From assembly GCA_947175645.1 (NCBI GenBank), contig CAMWNP010000002.1, forward strand, positions 160,835 through 207,574: a DNA stretch of 46,740 nt, written 5' to 3'. The number at the start of each line of letters is the position of its first letter. Position 1 is the stretch's first letter. Positions 1 through 7,495 of the stretch are shown piece after piece. This DNA is from an uncultured Porphyromonadaceae bacterium. GTDB lineage: Bacteria > Bacteroidota > Bacteroidia > Bacteroidales > Muribaculaceae. The notes below the pieces were generated by a model. That model saw nothing but the letters and a program-made list of their open reading frames with translations, made no database searches and had not been told where the DNA came from. The translations under genes and the position numbers were made by a program.

Positions 1-171
1 ACTCGCGGCTGGGGGCTTTACATTGAGGGCAAGGGCTACCTCAAATTTAAGAGCGACACCGATTATGTGCCTTATGCTCCCTGTGGAGGCCGTAAAGCAC
101 TGGAGAGCATACTGGCCGCTGGTGGCCTCCTCAACTACGACAGCATTGAGTTTATTAACCCTGTAAAGTAA
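1..171 (+). CDS. C-terminal fragment of an unknown phage protein (cut by window edge)
   Basis: An open frame runs from the first base to a TAA at 169-171 and gives the last 56 residues of a protein whose start is outside the window. The fragment is rich in Gly, Tyr and Lys (for example GLYIEGKGYLKFKSD) and ends in EFINPVK. I do not recognise a domain. It is followed after 19 bases by another rightward gene, so it probably belongs to the same transcription unit. The coding call rests on the uninterrupted frame and the tight spacing. Confidence 0.6.
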   Translation, partial: TRGWGLYIEGKGYLKFKSDTDYVPYAPCGGRKALESILAAGGLLNYDSIEFINPVK

Positions 172-190
172 TATATAACATCATAACAAT

Positions 191-1072
191 ATGGAACAAA
201 TAGAACGCAGAGCCTCTGTAATGGCTCTTAAACAACTGGCCTACCGTGCCACTCAAGGCACAAGTTTTGACCCCGACAAGCGCGGCGAAATGCTCCTCAA
301 TGATTGCGAAAAGGAGTTGCGCAGCTACACCTCCCAGCTCCCAGCAGAGCTGCATGAGCATTTTGAAAAGCGGTATCTTGAGCTATATTCAAACTGGCTC
401 TCTGCAAGTAGCCGCTGTATCTCCAGCTTTATCACTGGACCTGCACGCTTTCCTGTGCGCCGTGCTGAAAGGTTGAGCTGCTGGGAGCGTAGCGCACGCG
501 AAAAGCTGGATAGCTGGGCAGAGCGGTTTGTTAAGCGTGCCAACAGGCAGGCACGCCTCACTGGCTGGGAGGAGATTGCACGGCTGGAGGATAAGCTGGA
601 AAAGCTCAAGGCGTGGCAGGAGCTTATGAAAGCCGCCAATAAGATTATCCGTAGCAACAAGTTCGGAGAGGTTGAAAAGGTTGATGAGCTGGTTGCACTC
701 GGCATGAGCGAAAAGCAGGCCATGCTACTGCTTGAGGAACCCAAATACAGCTTTGAGCGCAGAGGTTTCCAAACATACCAGCTCACTAACAACAACGCCA
801 AAATCAAGGACACAGAGGCACGCATTAAACGCCTCACAAATATTGCCAGCACTCCCGACCGCTCTATTGAGCTGGAGGGCGTAACGGTGGAGCTGTGCAA
901 TAGTGAGGAGCGCATAAGGCTGCACTTTGATGGCAAGCCCGAACCCGATATGATTGCCAAACTCAAGCGAGCTGCATTTAAGTGGTCACCGCGCAATATG
1001 GCATGGCAGCGACAGCTCACAAATAATGCCCTCTACGAAACAAAACGCCTGCTGGGTGTAGAGGAACTTTAA
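191..1072 (+). CDS. Hypothetical phage protein with coiled coil and C-terminal substrate-like module
   Basis: A 293-residue protein. The N-terminal half is helical and charged, with an R/W-rich stretch (WLSASSRCISSFITGPARF at about residues 69-87) and a coiled-coil-like segment near residues 125-170. The C-terminal 60 residues contain RIRLHFDGKPEPDMIAKLK followed by AFKWSPRNMAWQRQL. I associate that module (inference) with proteins of Bacteroidetes phages and mobile elements and know no defined function for it. The start at 191 follows an A/T-rich leader. The gene ends just before a perfect hairpin at 1080-1109, which may terminate or pause transcription. Confidence 0.8.
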   Translation: MEQIERRASVMALKQLAYRATQGTSFDPDKRGEMLLNDCEKELRSYTSQLPAELHEHFEKRYLELYSNWLSASSRCISSFITGPARFPVRRAERLSCWERSAREKLDSWAERFVKRANRQARLTGWEEIARLEDKLEKLKAWQELMKAANKIIRSNKFGEVEKVDELVALGMSEKQAMLLLEEPKYSFERRGFQTYQLTNNNAKIKDTEARIKRLTNIASTPDRSIELEGVTVELCNSEERIRLHFDGKPEPDMIAKLKRAAFKWSPRNMAWQRQLTNNALYETKRLLGVEEL

Positions 1073-1079
1073 TAACCCT

Positions 1080-1109
1080 GCCAGCGGAGTGTGCAGGCTC
1101 TCCGCTGGC
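1080..1109 (+). terminator. Perfect 10-bp hairpin after the first full rightward gene
   Basis: The arms GCCAGCGGAG (1080-1089) and CTCCGCTGGC (1100-1109) pair perfectly around a 10-nt loop. The following bases are only weakly T-rich, so this may be a pause, a processing site or a partial terminator rather than a full intrinsic terminator. Confidence 0.5.
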
Positions 1110-1124
1110 TCTAATACTTACAAC

Positions 1125-1400
1125 ATGATTAAAGCATCAGAACAACAGATACAGGCGGCCATTGAGGCTATTAGCGCACGCTTACAGGAGCCGCAAATAA
1201 ACCAGTACCGTAATGCTCCAGTAAAAGAGGGCTATACGGAGGCTCTGCACATATTGAGGGAGCGCATAGAGAGTTATGGAGGGATAAACAAACATTGCCA
1301 CTCGGTACAAAGTAGAGCCATTGCGGTTTTGGCCGTTGATTTCCTCCGTGGAGATTGCACACATGAGGTACTTTGCAAGGTGCCCATAAAAAAGCTATAG
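1125..1400 (+). CDS. Small hypothetical phage protein
   Basis: A 91-residue protein starting MIKASEQQIQAAIEAISARL. It is acidic and helical with no recognised domain. An upstream in-frame ATG at 1089 would lie inside the 1080-1109 hairpin, so the ATG at 1125 (preceded by TACTTACAAC) is preferred. The next gene starts two bases after its stop, which points to co-transcription and translational coupling. Function unknown. Confidence 0.6.
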   Translation: MIKASEQQIQAAIEAISARLQEPQINQYRNAPVKEGYTEALHILRERIESYGGINKHCHSVQSRAIAVLAVDFLRGDCTHEVLCKVPIKKL

Positions 1401-1402
1401 CC

Positions 1403-1636
1403 ATGGCAGAGGGAGGCAACACAGCAGTGGTGGTACTGCTCAAGGGTGCGCCCTATGAGGGCAGCCGCACATGGCTCTTTGGGAGCAAAAAGGCCATATA
1501 TGACCACCTGCCCCAGCACTTGCTGGGCATTGGACTGGTAACATTGCAGAACCGCAACATTACCCGAAAGCCCTATGAGAATAACCTTTGTATAATTCAA
1601 AAACTGGAGGTGTTACGCGCCTCTCGCAAAAAGTAA
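1403..1636 (+). CDS. Small hypothetical protein upstream of the ADP-ribosylglycohydrolase
   Basis: A 77-residue protein (MAEGGNTAVVVLLKGAPYEG...) ending in a basic ASRKK tail. An ATG at 1373 is possible but overlaps the previous gene heavily; the ATG at 1403 directly follows that gene's stop. It is six bases from the ADP-ribosylglycohydrolase start, so the two are almost certainly translated from one message. No domain recognised; a small accessory protein for the hydrolase is possible but speculative. Confidence 0.6.
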   Translation: MAEGGNTAVVVLLKGAPYEGSRTWLFGSKKAIYDHLPQHLLGIGLVTLQNRNITRKPYENNLCIIQKLEVLRASRKK

Positions 1637-1642
1637 GTAACA

Positions 1643-2425
1643 ATGATAGGAGCAATAATCGGCGATATGGTGGGCAGCACTTATGAGTTTGCCCCCACAA
1701 AGAACTACAATTTTGAGCTGCTGCCAGCAGGTAGCACATACACAGATGATAGCATCATGTGCGTGGCCGTGGCCGATGCAGTAATGCACGGCCAACGCTT
1801 TGCCTCTGCCATGCGTGATTGGGGGCGTAGGTACCCCACACCAAAAGGCAGCTATGGCGGCAATTTCGCGGCATGGCTCCGCACAAAGAACCCTGCACCA
1901 TATTACAGCTTTGGCAACGGCTCTGCAATGAGAGTGGCCGCTGTCGGCTGGGCTGGAGAGAACCTACTTGACGTGCAGCTAACGGCATACAATAGTGCAG
2001 AGTGTACCCACAACCACCCCGAAGGTATCAAGGGAGCCGTGGCCGTAGCTACTGCTGTTTACTTGGCTCGGTGCGGCCATACAAAGGCCGACATAAAGCA
2101 ACGCATTGAGCAGCAGTTTAGCTACGATTTGAGCTTTGACCTGCTGGAACTCAAGCGCACATACAGCTTTAATGAGAGCTGCATGGGCACCGTGCCAGTG
2201 GCAATAAAGTGCTACCTTGAGAGCAAGGATTTTGAGGATGCAATAAGGCTGGCCGTGGCCATGGGAGGCGATGCGGACACTCTCGGTTGTATTACTGGAG
2301 CCATTGCTGAAGCTGGCTATGGCACCCACTCAATACCCACGCCACTCTTTGAGGCGGCCATGAATGAGTTACCAACCGACATGAGGGAGGTGGTAGTGGA
2401 ATTTATAGAGCGGTACCAGCGTTAA
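1643..2425 (+). CDS. ADP-ribosylglycohydrolase family protein
   Basis: A 260-residue protein of the ARH/DraG family, which removes ADP-ribose from proteins or nucleic acids using a binuclear Mg2+ site. The N-terminus MIGAIIGDMVGSTYEF carries the GDxxGS-type signature, followed by TYTDDSIM (the metal-binding T/S-D-D motif) near residues 32-39. The C-terminal AVAMGGDADTLGCITGAIAEA supplies the second GGDxDT metal motif. Both halves of the metal site are intact, so it is probably active. The length fits the family. It is the last gene of a tight rightward unit, followed by a terminator at 2457-2489. The same phage carries an ADP-ribosyltransferase domain in its MuF protein; a functional link is inference. 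Confidence 0.9.
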   Translation: MIGAIIGDMVGSTYEFAPTKNYNFELLPAGSTYTDDSIMCVAVADAVMHGQRFASAMRDWGRRYPTPKGSYGGNFAAWLRTKNPAPYYSFGNGSAMRVAAVGWAGENLLDVQLTAYNSAECTHNHPEGIKGAVAVATAVYLARCGHTKADIKQRIEQQFSYDLSFDLLELKRTYSFNESCMGTVPVAIKCYLESKDFEDAIRLAVAMGGDADTLGCITGAIAEAGYGTHSIPTPLFEAAMNELPTDMREVVVEFIERYQR

Positions 2426-2456
2426 GCGCACTGGTAATTAGATTGTTTAGGTTGCT

Positions 2457-2489
2457 GGCCAAATGGGGATATAATTGCCTCATTTGGCC
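2457..2489 (+). terminator. Hairpin terminator after the ADP-ribosylglycohydrolase gene
   Basis: The arms GGCCAAATG (2457-2465) and CATTTGGCC (2481-2489) form a perfect 9-bp stem, followed by the T/G-rich run TGCTTTGTTTG. It separates the 191-2425 unit from the promoter at 2497-2528. Confidence 0.65.
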
Positions 2490-2496
2490 TGCTTTG

Positions 2497-2528
2497 TTTG
2501 GTATATTCAAGAAAACCGACTAACTTTG
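2497..2528 (+). promoter_or_regulatory. Bacteroidetes-type promoter for the structured leader/sRNA
   Basis: A -33 TTTG (2497-2500) is separated by 20 bases from a consensus-like -7 box TAACTTTG (2521-2528). This matches the primary sigma promoter pattern of Bacteroidetes (TTTG-N19/20-TAnnTTTG). The expected start site is about 2535, immediately before a small hairpin (GAGCTA 2539-2544 / TAGCTC 2551-2556). Confidence 0.75.
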
Positions 2529-2534
2529 CACTCA

Positions 2535-2734
2535 TATTGAGCTACAGGGGTAGCTCTAAAGACATAACACATTAGCCAACTGCTCGCAAAATCACCACAA
2601 CCGTAAGCAATGGGCTAAAAAAATGTAACTCACTATGGGTGTAGTGTATCTACGCACAGCGTAGGACTATGCCATGTGAGTTACAGGGTTGTGGTGACCC
2701 TTGCGAGCAGGTGGCATCAGTCCTACGCATTTTT
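2535..2734 (+). ncRNA. Candidate structured RNA: nested long stems ending in a terminator-like stem
   Basis: A roughly 200-nt non-coding stretch between a clear promoter and the lipoprotein gene. Nested perfect arms: CTGCTCGCAA (2580-2589) with TTGCGAGCAG (2701-2710); TCACCACAACC (2592-2602) with GGTTGTGGTGA (2687-2697); TGTAACTCAC (2624-2633) with GTGAGTTACA (2676-2685); and CTACGC (2650-2655) with GCGTAG (2659-2664). A competing pairing joins GCGTAGGACTATGCC (2659-2673) to GGCATCAGTCCTACGC (2713-2728) with one bulged base and is followed by ATTTTT, which resembles an intrinsic terminator. The two folds exclude each other. It could be a free sRNA or a conditional attenuator for the gene at 2802. 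No known RNA family is recognised; the rod shape with a 21-nt one-sided bulge loosely recalls 6S RNA, which is only an analogy. Confidence 0.6.
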
Positions 2735-2801
2735 GCCTACGCAGAGCTGCTGCCATGCTGGCGCAAAATTAGGCAATAACACCAAACAACCCACAAGGCT
2801 A

Positions 2802-3221
2802 ATGAAACAATTTTTGAAAGTAACAGCAATGGCAGCCTGCCTGTTCCTCGGAGCTTGTGCCAGAACTCCCCAGCAGCAAGCGGAGGCACTTATTGAGGAG
2901 TATATGCAGAGCCATCTAAAAGACCCTGCCAGCTATGAGTGCATACACATGGGCAATCTCGGCAATGTAACGCCTATGAGTACGGCATTGGAACTAATAG
3001 AAAAGGGGTGTAAGGAGCATGGCTATCCCAACGATAGTATTAACCCCATGCTGGCACGTTTTAGAGCCATGAGAGAGCAGGAGGGCAAAGACCCTTACGA
3101 ACTCCTCGGTTACACTCTTACGCTCAAGTATCGCGCCAAAAACTCCTTTGGAGGCAATGAGATACAAGAGAATGAGTTTATTTTCAATAAGGAGCTGACA
3201 ACGATAGAGGCCGTAAAATAG
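2802..3221 (+). CDS. Small phage-encoded lipoprotein
   Basis: A 139-residue predicted lipoprotein: basic N-terminus MKQFLK, hydrophobic stretch, and lipobox LFLGAC with the lipidated Cys at residue 19. The mature part contains KDPASYE, similar to the 'DPxSYE' small lipoproteins I associate with Bacteroidetes. An in-frame ATG at 2676 lies within the structured RNA and would put non-signal sequence ahead of the signal peptide, so 2802 is chosen. A long leader with competing stems precedes it. A prophage lipoprotein produced from its own promoter could be a lysogenic-conversion or superinfection-exclusion factor; that role is inference. Confidence 0.75.
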   Translation: MKQFLKVTAMAACLFLGACARTPQQQAEALIEEYMQSHLKDPASYECIHMGNLGNVTPMSTALELIEKGCKEHGYPNDSINPMLARFRAMREQEGKDPYELLGYTLTLKYRAKNSFGGNEIQENEFIFNKELTTIEAVK

Positions 3222-3275
3222 GCTTTCTTCCAAAAGTTAGGCACAACTTATGCAGGTGCGTGCGCGTTTTATGAT

Positions 3276-3283
3276 TAACTTTG
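3276..3283 (+). promoter_or_regulatory. -7 box of a promoter for the unknown gene at 3299
   Basis: TAACTTTG fits the Bacteroidetes -7 consensus. The predicted start site (about 3290) is fewer than ten bases from the ATG at 3299, so the transcript would be almost leaderless. No good TTTG -33 element is seen. Confidence 0.55.
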
Positions 3284-3298
3284 CAGAAAATTTCGCGC

Positions 3299-3937
3299 AT
3301 GAGCCAGCAAGATACTAAATACCTGTACTACAAAGGCGAGCGCACCAACCCTTTTGAGGAGATTAACGACAAGCAGGGGGCGTGGTGCGAGCGTTACAAC
3401 GATACGGCCTCAATGCTGTGGTGTTTTGAATACCACTGGGCAAACGGCTGGGCAAAATACTCCCAGCTTGAGGAGCGTAACCCCAGCTATTATTTTGAGC
3501 TGCACAAAGAGCCTCAAAAGGAGTTTGGCAGCATACTGGAGGCATTACAGGTATTTGCATTGCACAGCTATTCGGGAGCCTTGAAAAACGGCTCAAAACG
3601 CTGGGTGCAGTATGTGTATGAGAATGGCATGGCAGAGCGTTTCTACAAGCCGCTGCACAACATTGTGCCAGCAACGGAGGTACCCAGTTATCTACACTGG
3701 TACCATGGGGAGGCTCAAGACCCCTATACGTTAGACACTCGCGGCACTCGGAGCTTTTGGTGGGATTTTGAAAAGAACTGGTACACCACTACAGAGGAGC
3801 CGACACAAAAAACATGGGAGGAGCATTTGCATAACTGGTTCGTGCGTTGTGTGGATAAGCAGTGGGCAGCAATACCCGAAAAAGAGCAGGAGCGGCTGCT
3901 GGCAGCCTACAAAGCTGGAGAGAGGTTACAAGATTAA
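3299..3937 (+). CDS. Hypothetical aromatic-rich phage protein
   Basis: A 212-residue protein beginning MSQQDTKYLYYKGERTNPFE. It is unusually rich in Trp and Tyr (for example FWWDFEKNWY near residue 150) and acidic, with no signal peptide or membrane segment. The ATG at 3281 is less likely because it overlaps the -7 box; 3299 is preferred. It has its own promoter and meets the leftward head operon tail to tail: its stop overlaps the stop of the MuF gene. I do not recognise the family. Confidence 0.75.
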   Translation: MSQQDTKYLYYKGERTNPFEEINDKQGAWCERYNDTASMLWCFEYHWANGWAKYSQLEERNPSYYFELHKEPQKEFGSILEALQVFALHSYSGALKNGSKRWVQYVYENGMAERFYKPLHNIVPATEVPSYLHWYHGEAQDPYTLDTRGTRSFWWDFEKNWYTTTEEPTQKTWEEHLHNWFVRCVDKQWAAIPEKEQERLLAAYKAGERLQD

Positions 3938-6900
3938 ACTATCTCCTCCAACTCAATACACCAATCGCCAACTTTACCCAGCCCTCGCGTTTTACACTGG
4001 TACGGAGCTTTAAGCAATCTAAATTTACTGCCAGCTCTAAATGTAATCTCACTCTCGCCACCCCCAAAATAACCTACTTTGTGTATATCTACGCCAGTTT
4101 TGCCGTAGATTTTCATTATTACACGCTGCCCTTTGGAGGCATGAACTATGCCGTCAGCGAAATGGTCGGCGGTATGTATGCTTGTTGTAGAGCTGGTGGG
4201 TGCAACCATTTGCCATGTCTTATCCTTGCTGTGCCATGCCTGCATAATACTCTCCCAAAAGGCATCTTTTGCAGGGTTGGCAATAGCATCGGGGTATATG
4301 TTTAGACCTCGGTATGTTACGCCGTTATAGCGTGGCATACTCTCAATGGCCTTATTGATGGCAGCCTTGAAATTGGCAAGCAACTGCTCAACATCAGCCT
4401 TAACGGCAGCATCAGTAATGAGGCTAACCTTACTTGCTCCATACAGGTAATCGCATATAAAGTTGGAGCTTTGAGTAAAGTTTGTTATCAGCGACAGCTC
4501 GCGTGCGCTCACATTACCACCCATGGCCTTAATCTCCTTTGCAAGTTGCTCACAGGCCGCTTTTCTACCAAACCAGTTTTCACCGCCAATCTTTTTACTC
4601 CAAATACCCCATGGCTCACTGGGAGCTGTAGGATTTACAGGAGTATGGCTAAAATACTCCTTAATGGCCTTTTGTACCTGTGCCTCGGTAAGCCCATCTA
4701 CATTTGCCAGCGTTGGCTGGAGGCTCGCATAACGCTCTCCTAATTGCGCAGTAAAGTCTGCCAGCCGTTGCATGGCAGAAATAACATTATAGTCGCGCTC
4801 ATTGCCACTGGCCGCTGTAAGAGCTTTTTCATACTCAAACACCAGCTTATCCCTCTGTGCCTTGTCAGCGGCGGTATAGAATTGCTCAATATCGTAACCA
4901 CCACCGCCTTTCTTGCGGAGCCGCGCCAGCCTCTCCTTGGTAAGCCTATCTACCTCTTTTTGCACCTCGGCCAGCTTGGTTTTTATAGCAGCCTCATTTG
5001 GGTGTGCCGCGCCAGTAAGGTTTTGCAGCTCCATTACAAGGTTCTTAACCTTTGCGCTCTTGGTCGTTTGAGCAAACACCACCACTGCATCTATATCGGG
5101 CTGTATGGCATTGAGGGCAATTTTGGCCTTGTACTGCTCCTCCAGCTTTTCAAAATACTCAATAAACTTGCCTGTGGTAGGGTATTTTGTGGGGTTGAGC
5201 TTGGCATAATATAGTTCCTTTTGAATAACCTTTTGCAGGAACAGCTCATCGGTGGAGTAAATGCTACTCTTGGCCATGTGTTTGCTCCAGTTGGCCATAA
5301 AGGTTTTTGCATCCACCTCTCCAAACTCATTAACCAATCCCCACATTGTAGGTTGCTCGGCATACTCGGCCACTGCAATCTTTTTGGCTGCTGCCATTTC
5401 CTTTGCCAGCTTTTTAGTGGCGGCCTGTATCTCGGAGGCAGTGCCATTAGCCACCACGCTCTCCAGTGCTGCGGTATCAATGCCCAGCAGGTCATAATGT
5501 CCCTTGCTGGCAGCTCCCAGTACGTTGTTGGCCACCTTAACCGCTTTGTTGTATGCTGCCACCTCGGCCTTGGCTTGAGCCTTGGCCGCCACAACCTCCT
5601 TAACAAAGTTGCTGCCATCATCTGTTAGCTCCAAATGGTAGTGCGTTACCTGCGTGGCCTTTCCTCCTCGCACAAGGGTTTTAACCTCGGTGCTTACGAC
5701 CTTGAATTTGGTATTGGGGAGGAGCATGGCAGTAGGCTCTCCATTTGCCATGGTTTGCAGGTATCGGCTGCCCTTTGGCAAATCAAGTATGCACACTGCG
5801 CCACTATCAGCCCCGACAAGGCCATTTTCAAGCGCAGCAGAGCAAAGTTTGCTGTAATTCGTGCCAACATACCTGCTGGCCGTAAAAGTGGCTGTATCGC
5901 CACTTATCGCAGCCTCCAGCGTTTGCTTATCGAGAGCCACCATGAATTTGCCATTAGTCTTGGTTGCAAACTTGGCCTGTGTTGCAATATGCTCCATCTC
6001 TGCAAGCTGTTCGGGAGTGCAGTATTGTGCCAGTAAGTTGTTGCCCTTGGCAGCCTCGGCCAGTAGGTTTGCAAGCTCGCTGGGGTCTGTGAGCTTTGCC
6101 AGTTCCTCAAACTGCACACCGTTTGGAGTTACGGCAGTAGATAGAGGAAAGCCACCAGCCTTGCCAGCCTCTACAAAGTTGCTGGCCTCGGCAAACTCCT
6201 TGGCTGTGGCAGTTTGCATTTTGGTAAACTCATTAAGGTCTATCTCGGCTTTACCCATGAGCTTGCCAAAATTGGCCAGCCCAGCCTCATTTTTGTACTC
6301 ATCAACCCACCGAAAGCCTTTGGCAATATTGCCGCCTTTGTAGTTCTCACGGATAAAGTATGGGAGGCTTTGAGCTGCCTGTATGCGCTCGGAGTTCTCG
6401 GCTATCCAGTTTGTAAACTGGGGCGGCATATCTGTAACCATGCCAGCAGGTGCAAAGCCCTCGGTGTCCTCGCCTCGGAGTATTTGCCCTGTCAGCTCCT
6501 CCAGTTCCTCATCACTGCAAAGGAGGGGTACAATGTAGCAATAGCAGTGAGGGTGCCAACCCTCAAACATAAACTCTTTGGGATAGGTGCCAGCTAAATC
6601 ATCGCAAATGTCACGGCAGGGGTGGTTTTTGCTCATTTTGACCTCAAACCCACATACAAAATTGAGCTGTTGCCAGCGAGTAATATCCGCATGGCGGTAG
6701 GCCATATTTGTTTCTGTGCGAGTGAGGCGCATGGCGTTTTTGTAGCTGCTCCTGTAAACACCTGTGCCAGTATGGTAATCCTTGGGGTTTGCATCAACCC
6801 AGTAAAAGCTGTCGGTGTCCTTGTCGTAGCACCTACGTTTCCACTTGCGGCCATAAATGGGGTTGCCCTCTGCATCCTCGCCCTTTTTGTAGCGAAAGCG

Positions 6901-7443
6901 GCGAAATAAATCATCGGGGTTTTGCAGGTACTCCCTTACCTGCCTGCTCAAGGTGTCGGCACTCATGCCTTGCCCCAGCCCCAAATCCAGCGCAGCCTCA
7001 AGGTCGGTGCGAGCTTGCCCCACATAACGCCACACGCGCTGTGAGAGGTCAAGCCCTGCATCCTGCCTTGAGAGGAATGCCTGCATGGCCTGTTTGTTGC
7101 GCTGGAAAAACCGCGCATAATGGTTATCCTCAATACTGGCCTTGCCAAACAACCCCTTAACCAGTTTGTCGGTGGTGTCATTGGCATAGTTCCATTCTCT
7201 CACAATGTTGCCACGGATAGAGCGGTACACCTCCGCATAAAGCTGGCGCAGCTTTTTATCTACCTTGGGGGCTATATCGTAATCGGCAAAAGCAAATGGT
7301 TTGCCCTCCTCCAGCTCCAGCCCCTCACACATGGCCACAATCTCGCCAATACGTTTTTGGAACGTATCGCGCACGGCAAGCGCATACCACTCTGTGCGCT
7401 TGCCCAGTTTGCTGTAAACCTCTTTCCAGTTAATGTTTGCCAT
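3934..7443 (-). CDS. MuF-type minor head protein with C-terminal ADP-ribosyltransferase toxin domain
   Basis: A 1169-residue protein. Residues about 200-310 match the phage Mu F / SPP1 gp7 minor head domain, with RLTRTETNMAYR (239-250) and a Cys/His cluster (CRDIC near 276-280, HPHCYC near 297-302). A long linker follows. The C-terminus (about 1000-1169) has the R-STS-ExE pattern of ADP-ribosyltransferases: TYRG with Arg1045, SSTTS near 1084-1088 and Glu1130-Ser-Glu1132. Residues about 495-610 (ILDLPKGSRYLQ... then LLPNTKFKVV) look like a second, degenerate transferase fold that lacks the catalytic Glu. MuF proteins with variable C-terminal toxins are known from temperate phages; delivery with the virion is inference. 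Last gene of the terminase-portal-MuF operon. Confidence 0.88.
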   Translation of the reverse strand: MANINWKEVYSKLGKRTEWYALAVRDTFQKRIGEIVAMCEGLELEEGKPFAFADYDIAPKVDKKLRQLYAEVYRSIRGNIVREWNYANDTTDKLVKGLFGKASIEDNHYARFFQRNKQAMQAFLSRQDAGLDLSQRVWRYVGQARTDLEAALDLGLGQGMSADTLSRQVREYLQNPDDLFRRFRYKKGEDAEGNPIYGRKWKRRCYDKDTDSFYWVDANPKDYHTGTGVYRSSYKNAMRLTRTETNMAYRHADITRWQQLNFVCGFEVKMSKNHPCRDICDDLAGTYPKEFMFEGWHPHCYCYIVPLLCSDEELEELTGQILRGEDTEGFAPAGMVTDMPPQFTNWIAENSERIQAAQSLPYFIRENYKGGNIAKGFRWVDEYKNEAGLANFGKLMGKAEIDLNEFTKMQTATAKEFAEASNFVEAGKAGGFPLSTAVTPNGVQFEELAKLTDPSELANLLAEAAKGNNLLAQYCTPEQLAEMEHIATQAKFATKTNGKFMVALDKQTLEAAISGDTATFTASRYVGTNYSKLCSAALENGLVGADSGAVCILDLPKGSRYLQTMANGEPTAMLLPNTKFKVVSTEVKTLVRGGKATQVTHYHLELTDDGSNFVKEVVAAKAQAKAEVAAYNKAVKVANNVLGAASKGHYDLLGIDTAALESVVANGTASEIQAATKKLAKEMAAAKKIAVAEYAEQPTMWGLVNEFGEVDAKTFMANWSKHMAKSSIYSTDELFLQKVIQKELYYAKLNPTKYPTTGKFIEYFEKLEEQYKAKIALNAIQPDIDAVVVFAQTTKSAKVKNLVMELQNLTGAAHPNEAAIKTKLAEVQKEVDRLTKERLARLRKKGGGGYDIEQFYTAADKAQRDKLVFEYEKALTAASGNERDYNVISAMQRLADFTAQLGERYASLQPTLANVDGLTEAQVQKAIKEYFSHTPVNPTAPSEPWGIWSKKIGGENWFGRKAACEQLAKEIKAMGGNVSARELSLITNFTQSSNFICDYLYGASKVSLITDAAVKADVEQLLANFKAAINKAIESMPRYNGVTYRGLNIYPDAIANPAKDAFWESIMQAWHSKDKTWQMVAPTSSTTSIHTADHFADGIVHASKGQRVIMKIYGKTGVDIHKVGYFGGGESEITFRAGSKFRLLKAPYQCKTRGLGKVGDWCIELEEIV

Positions 7444-7495
7444 AGGGTTTTATTTATAAATAGTGGGGCTGGTTGGAAAATGTGTGAAAACGCGG

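Noticed and set aside
2535..2760. Retron ncRNA or diversity-generating template
   Set aside because: No reverse transcriptase gene is found in the window.
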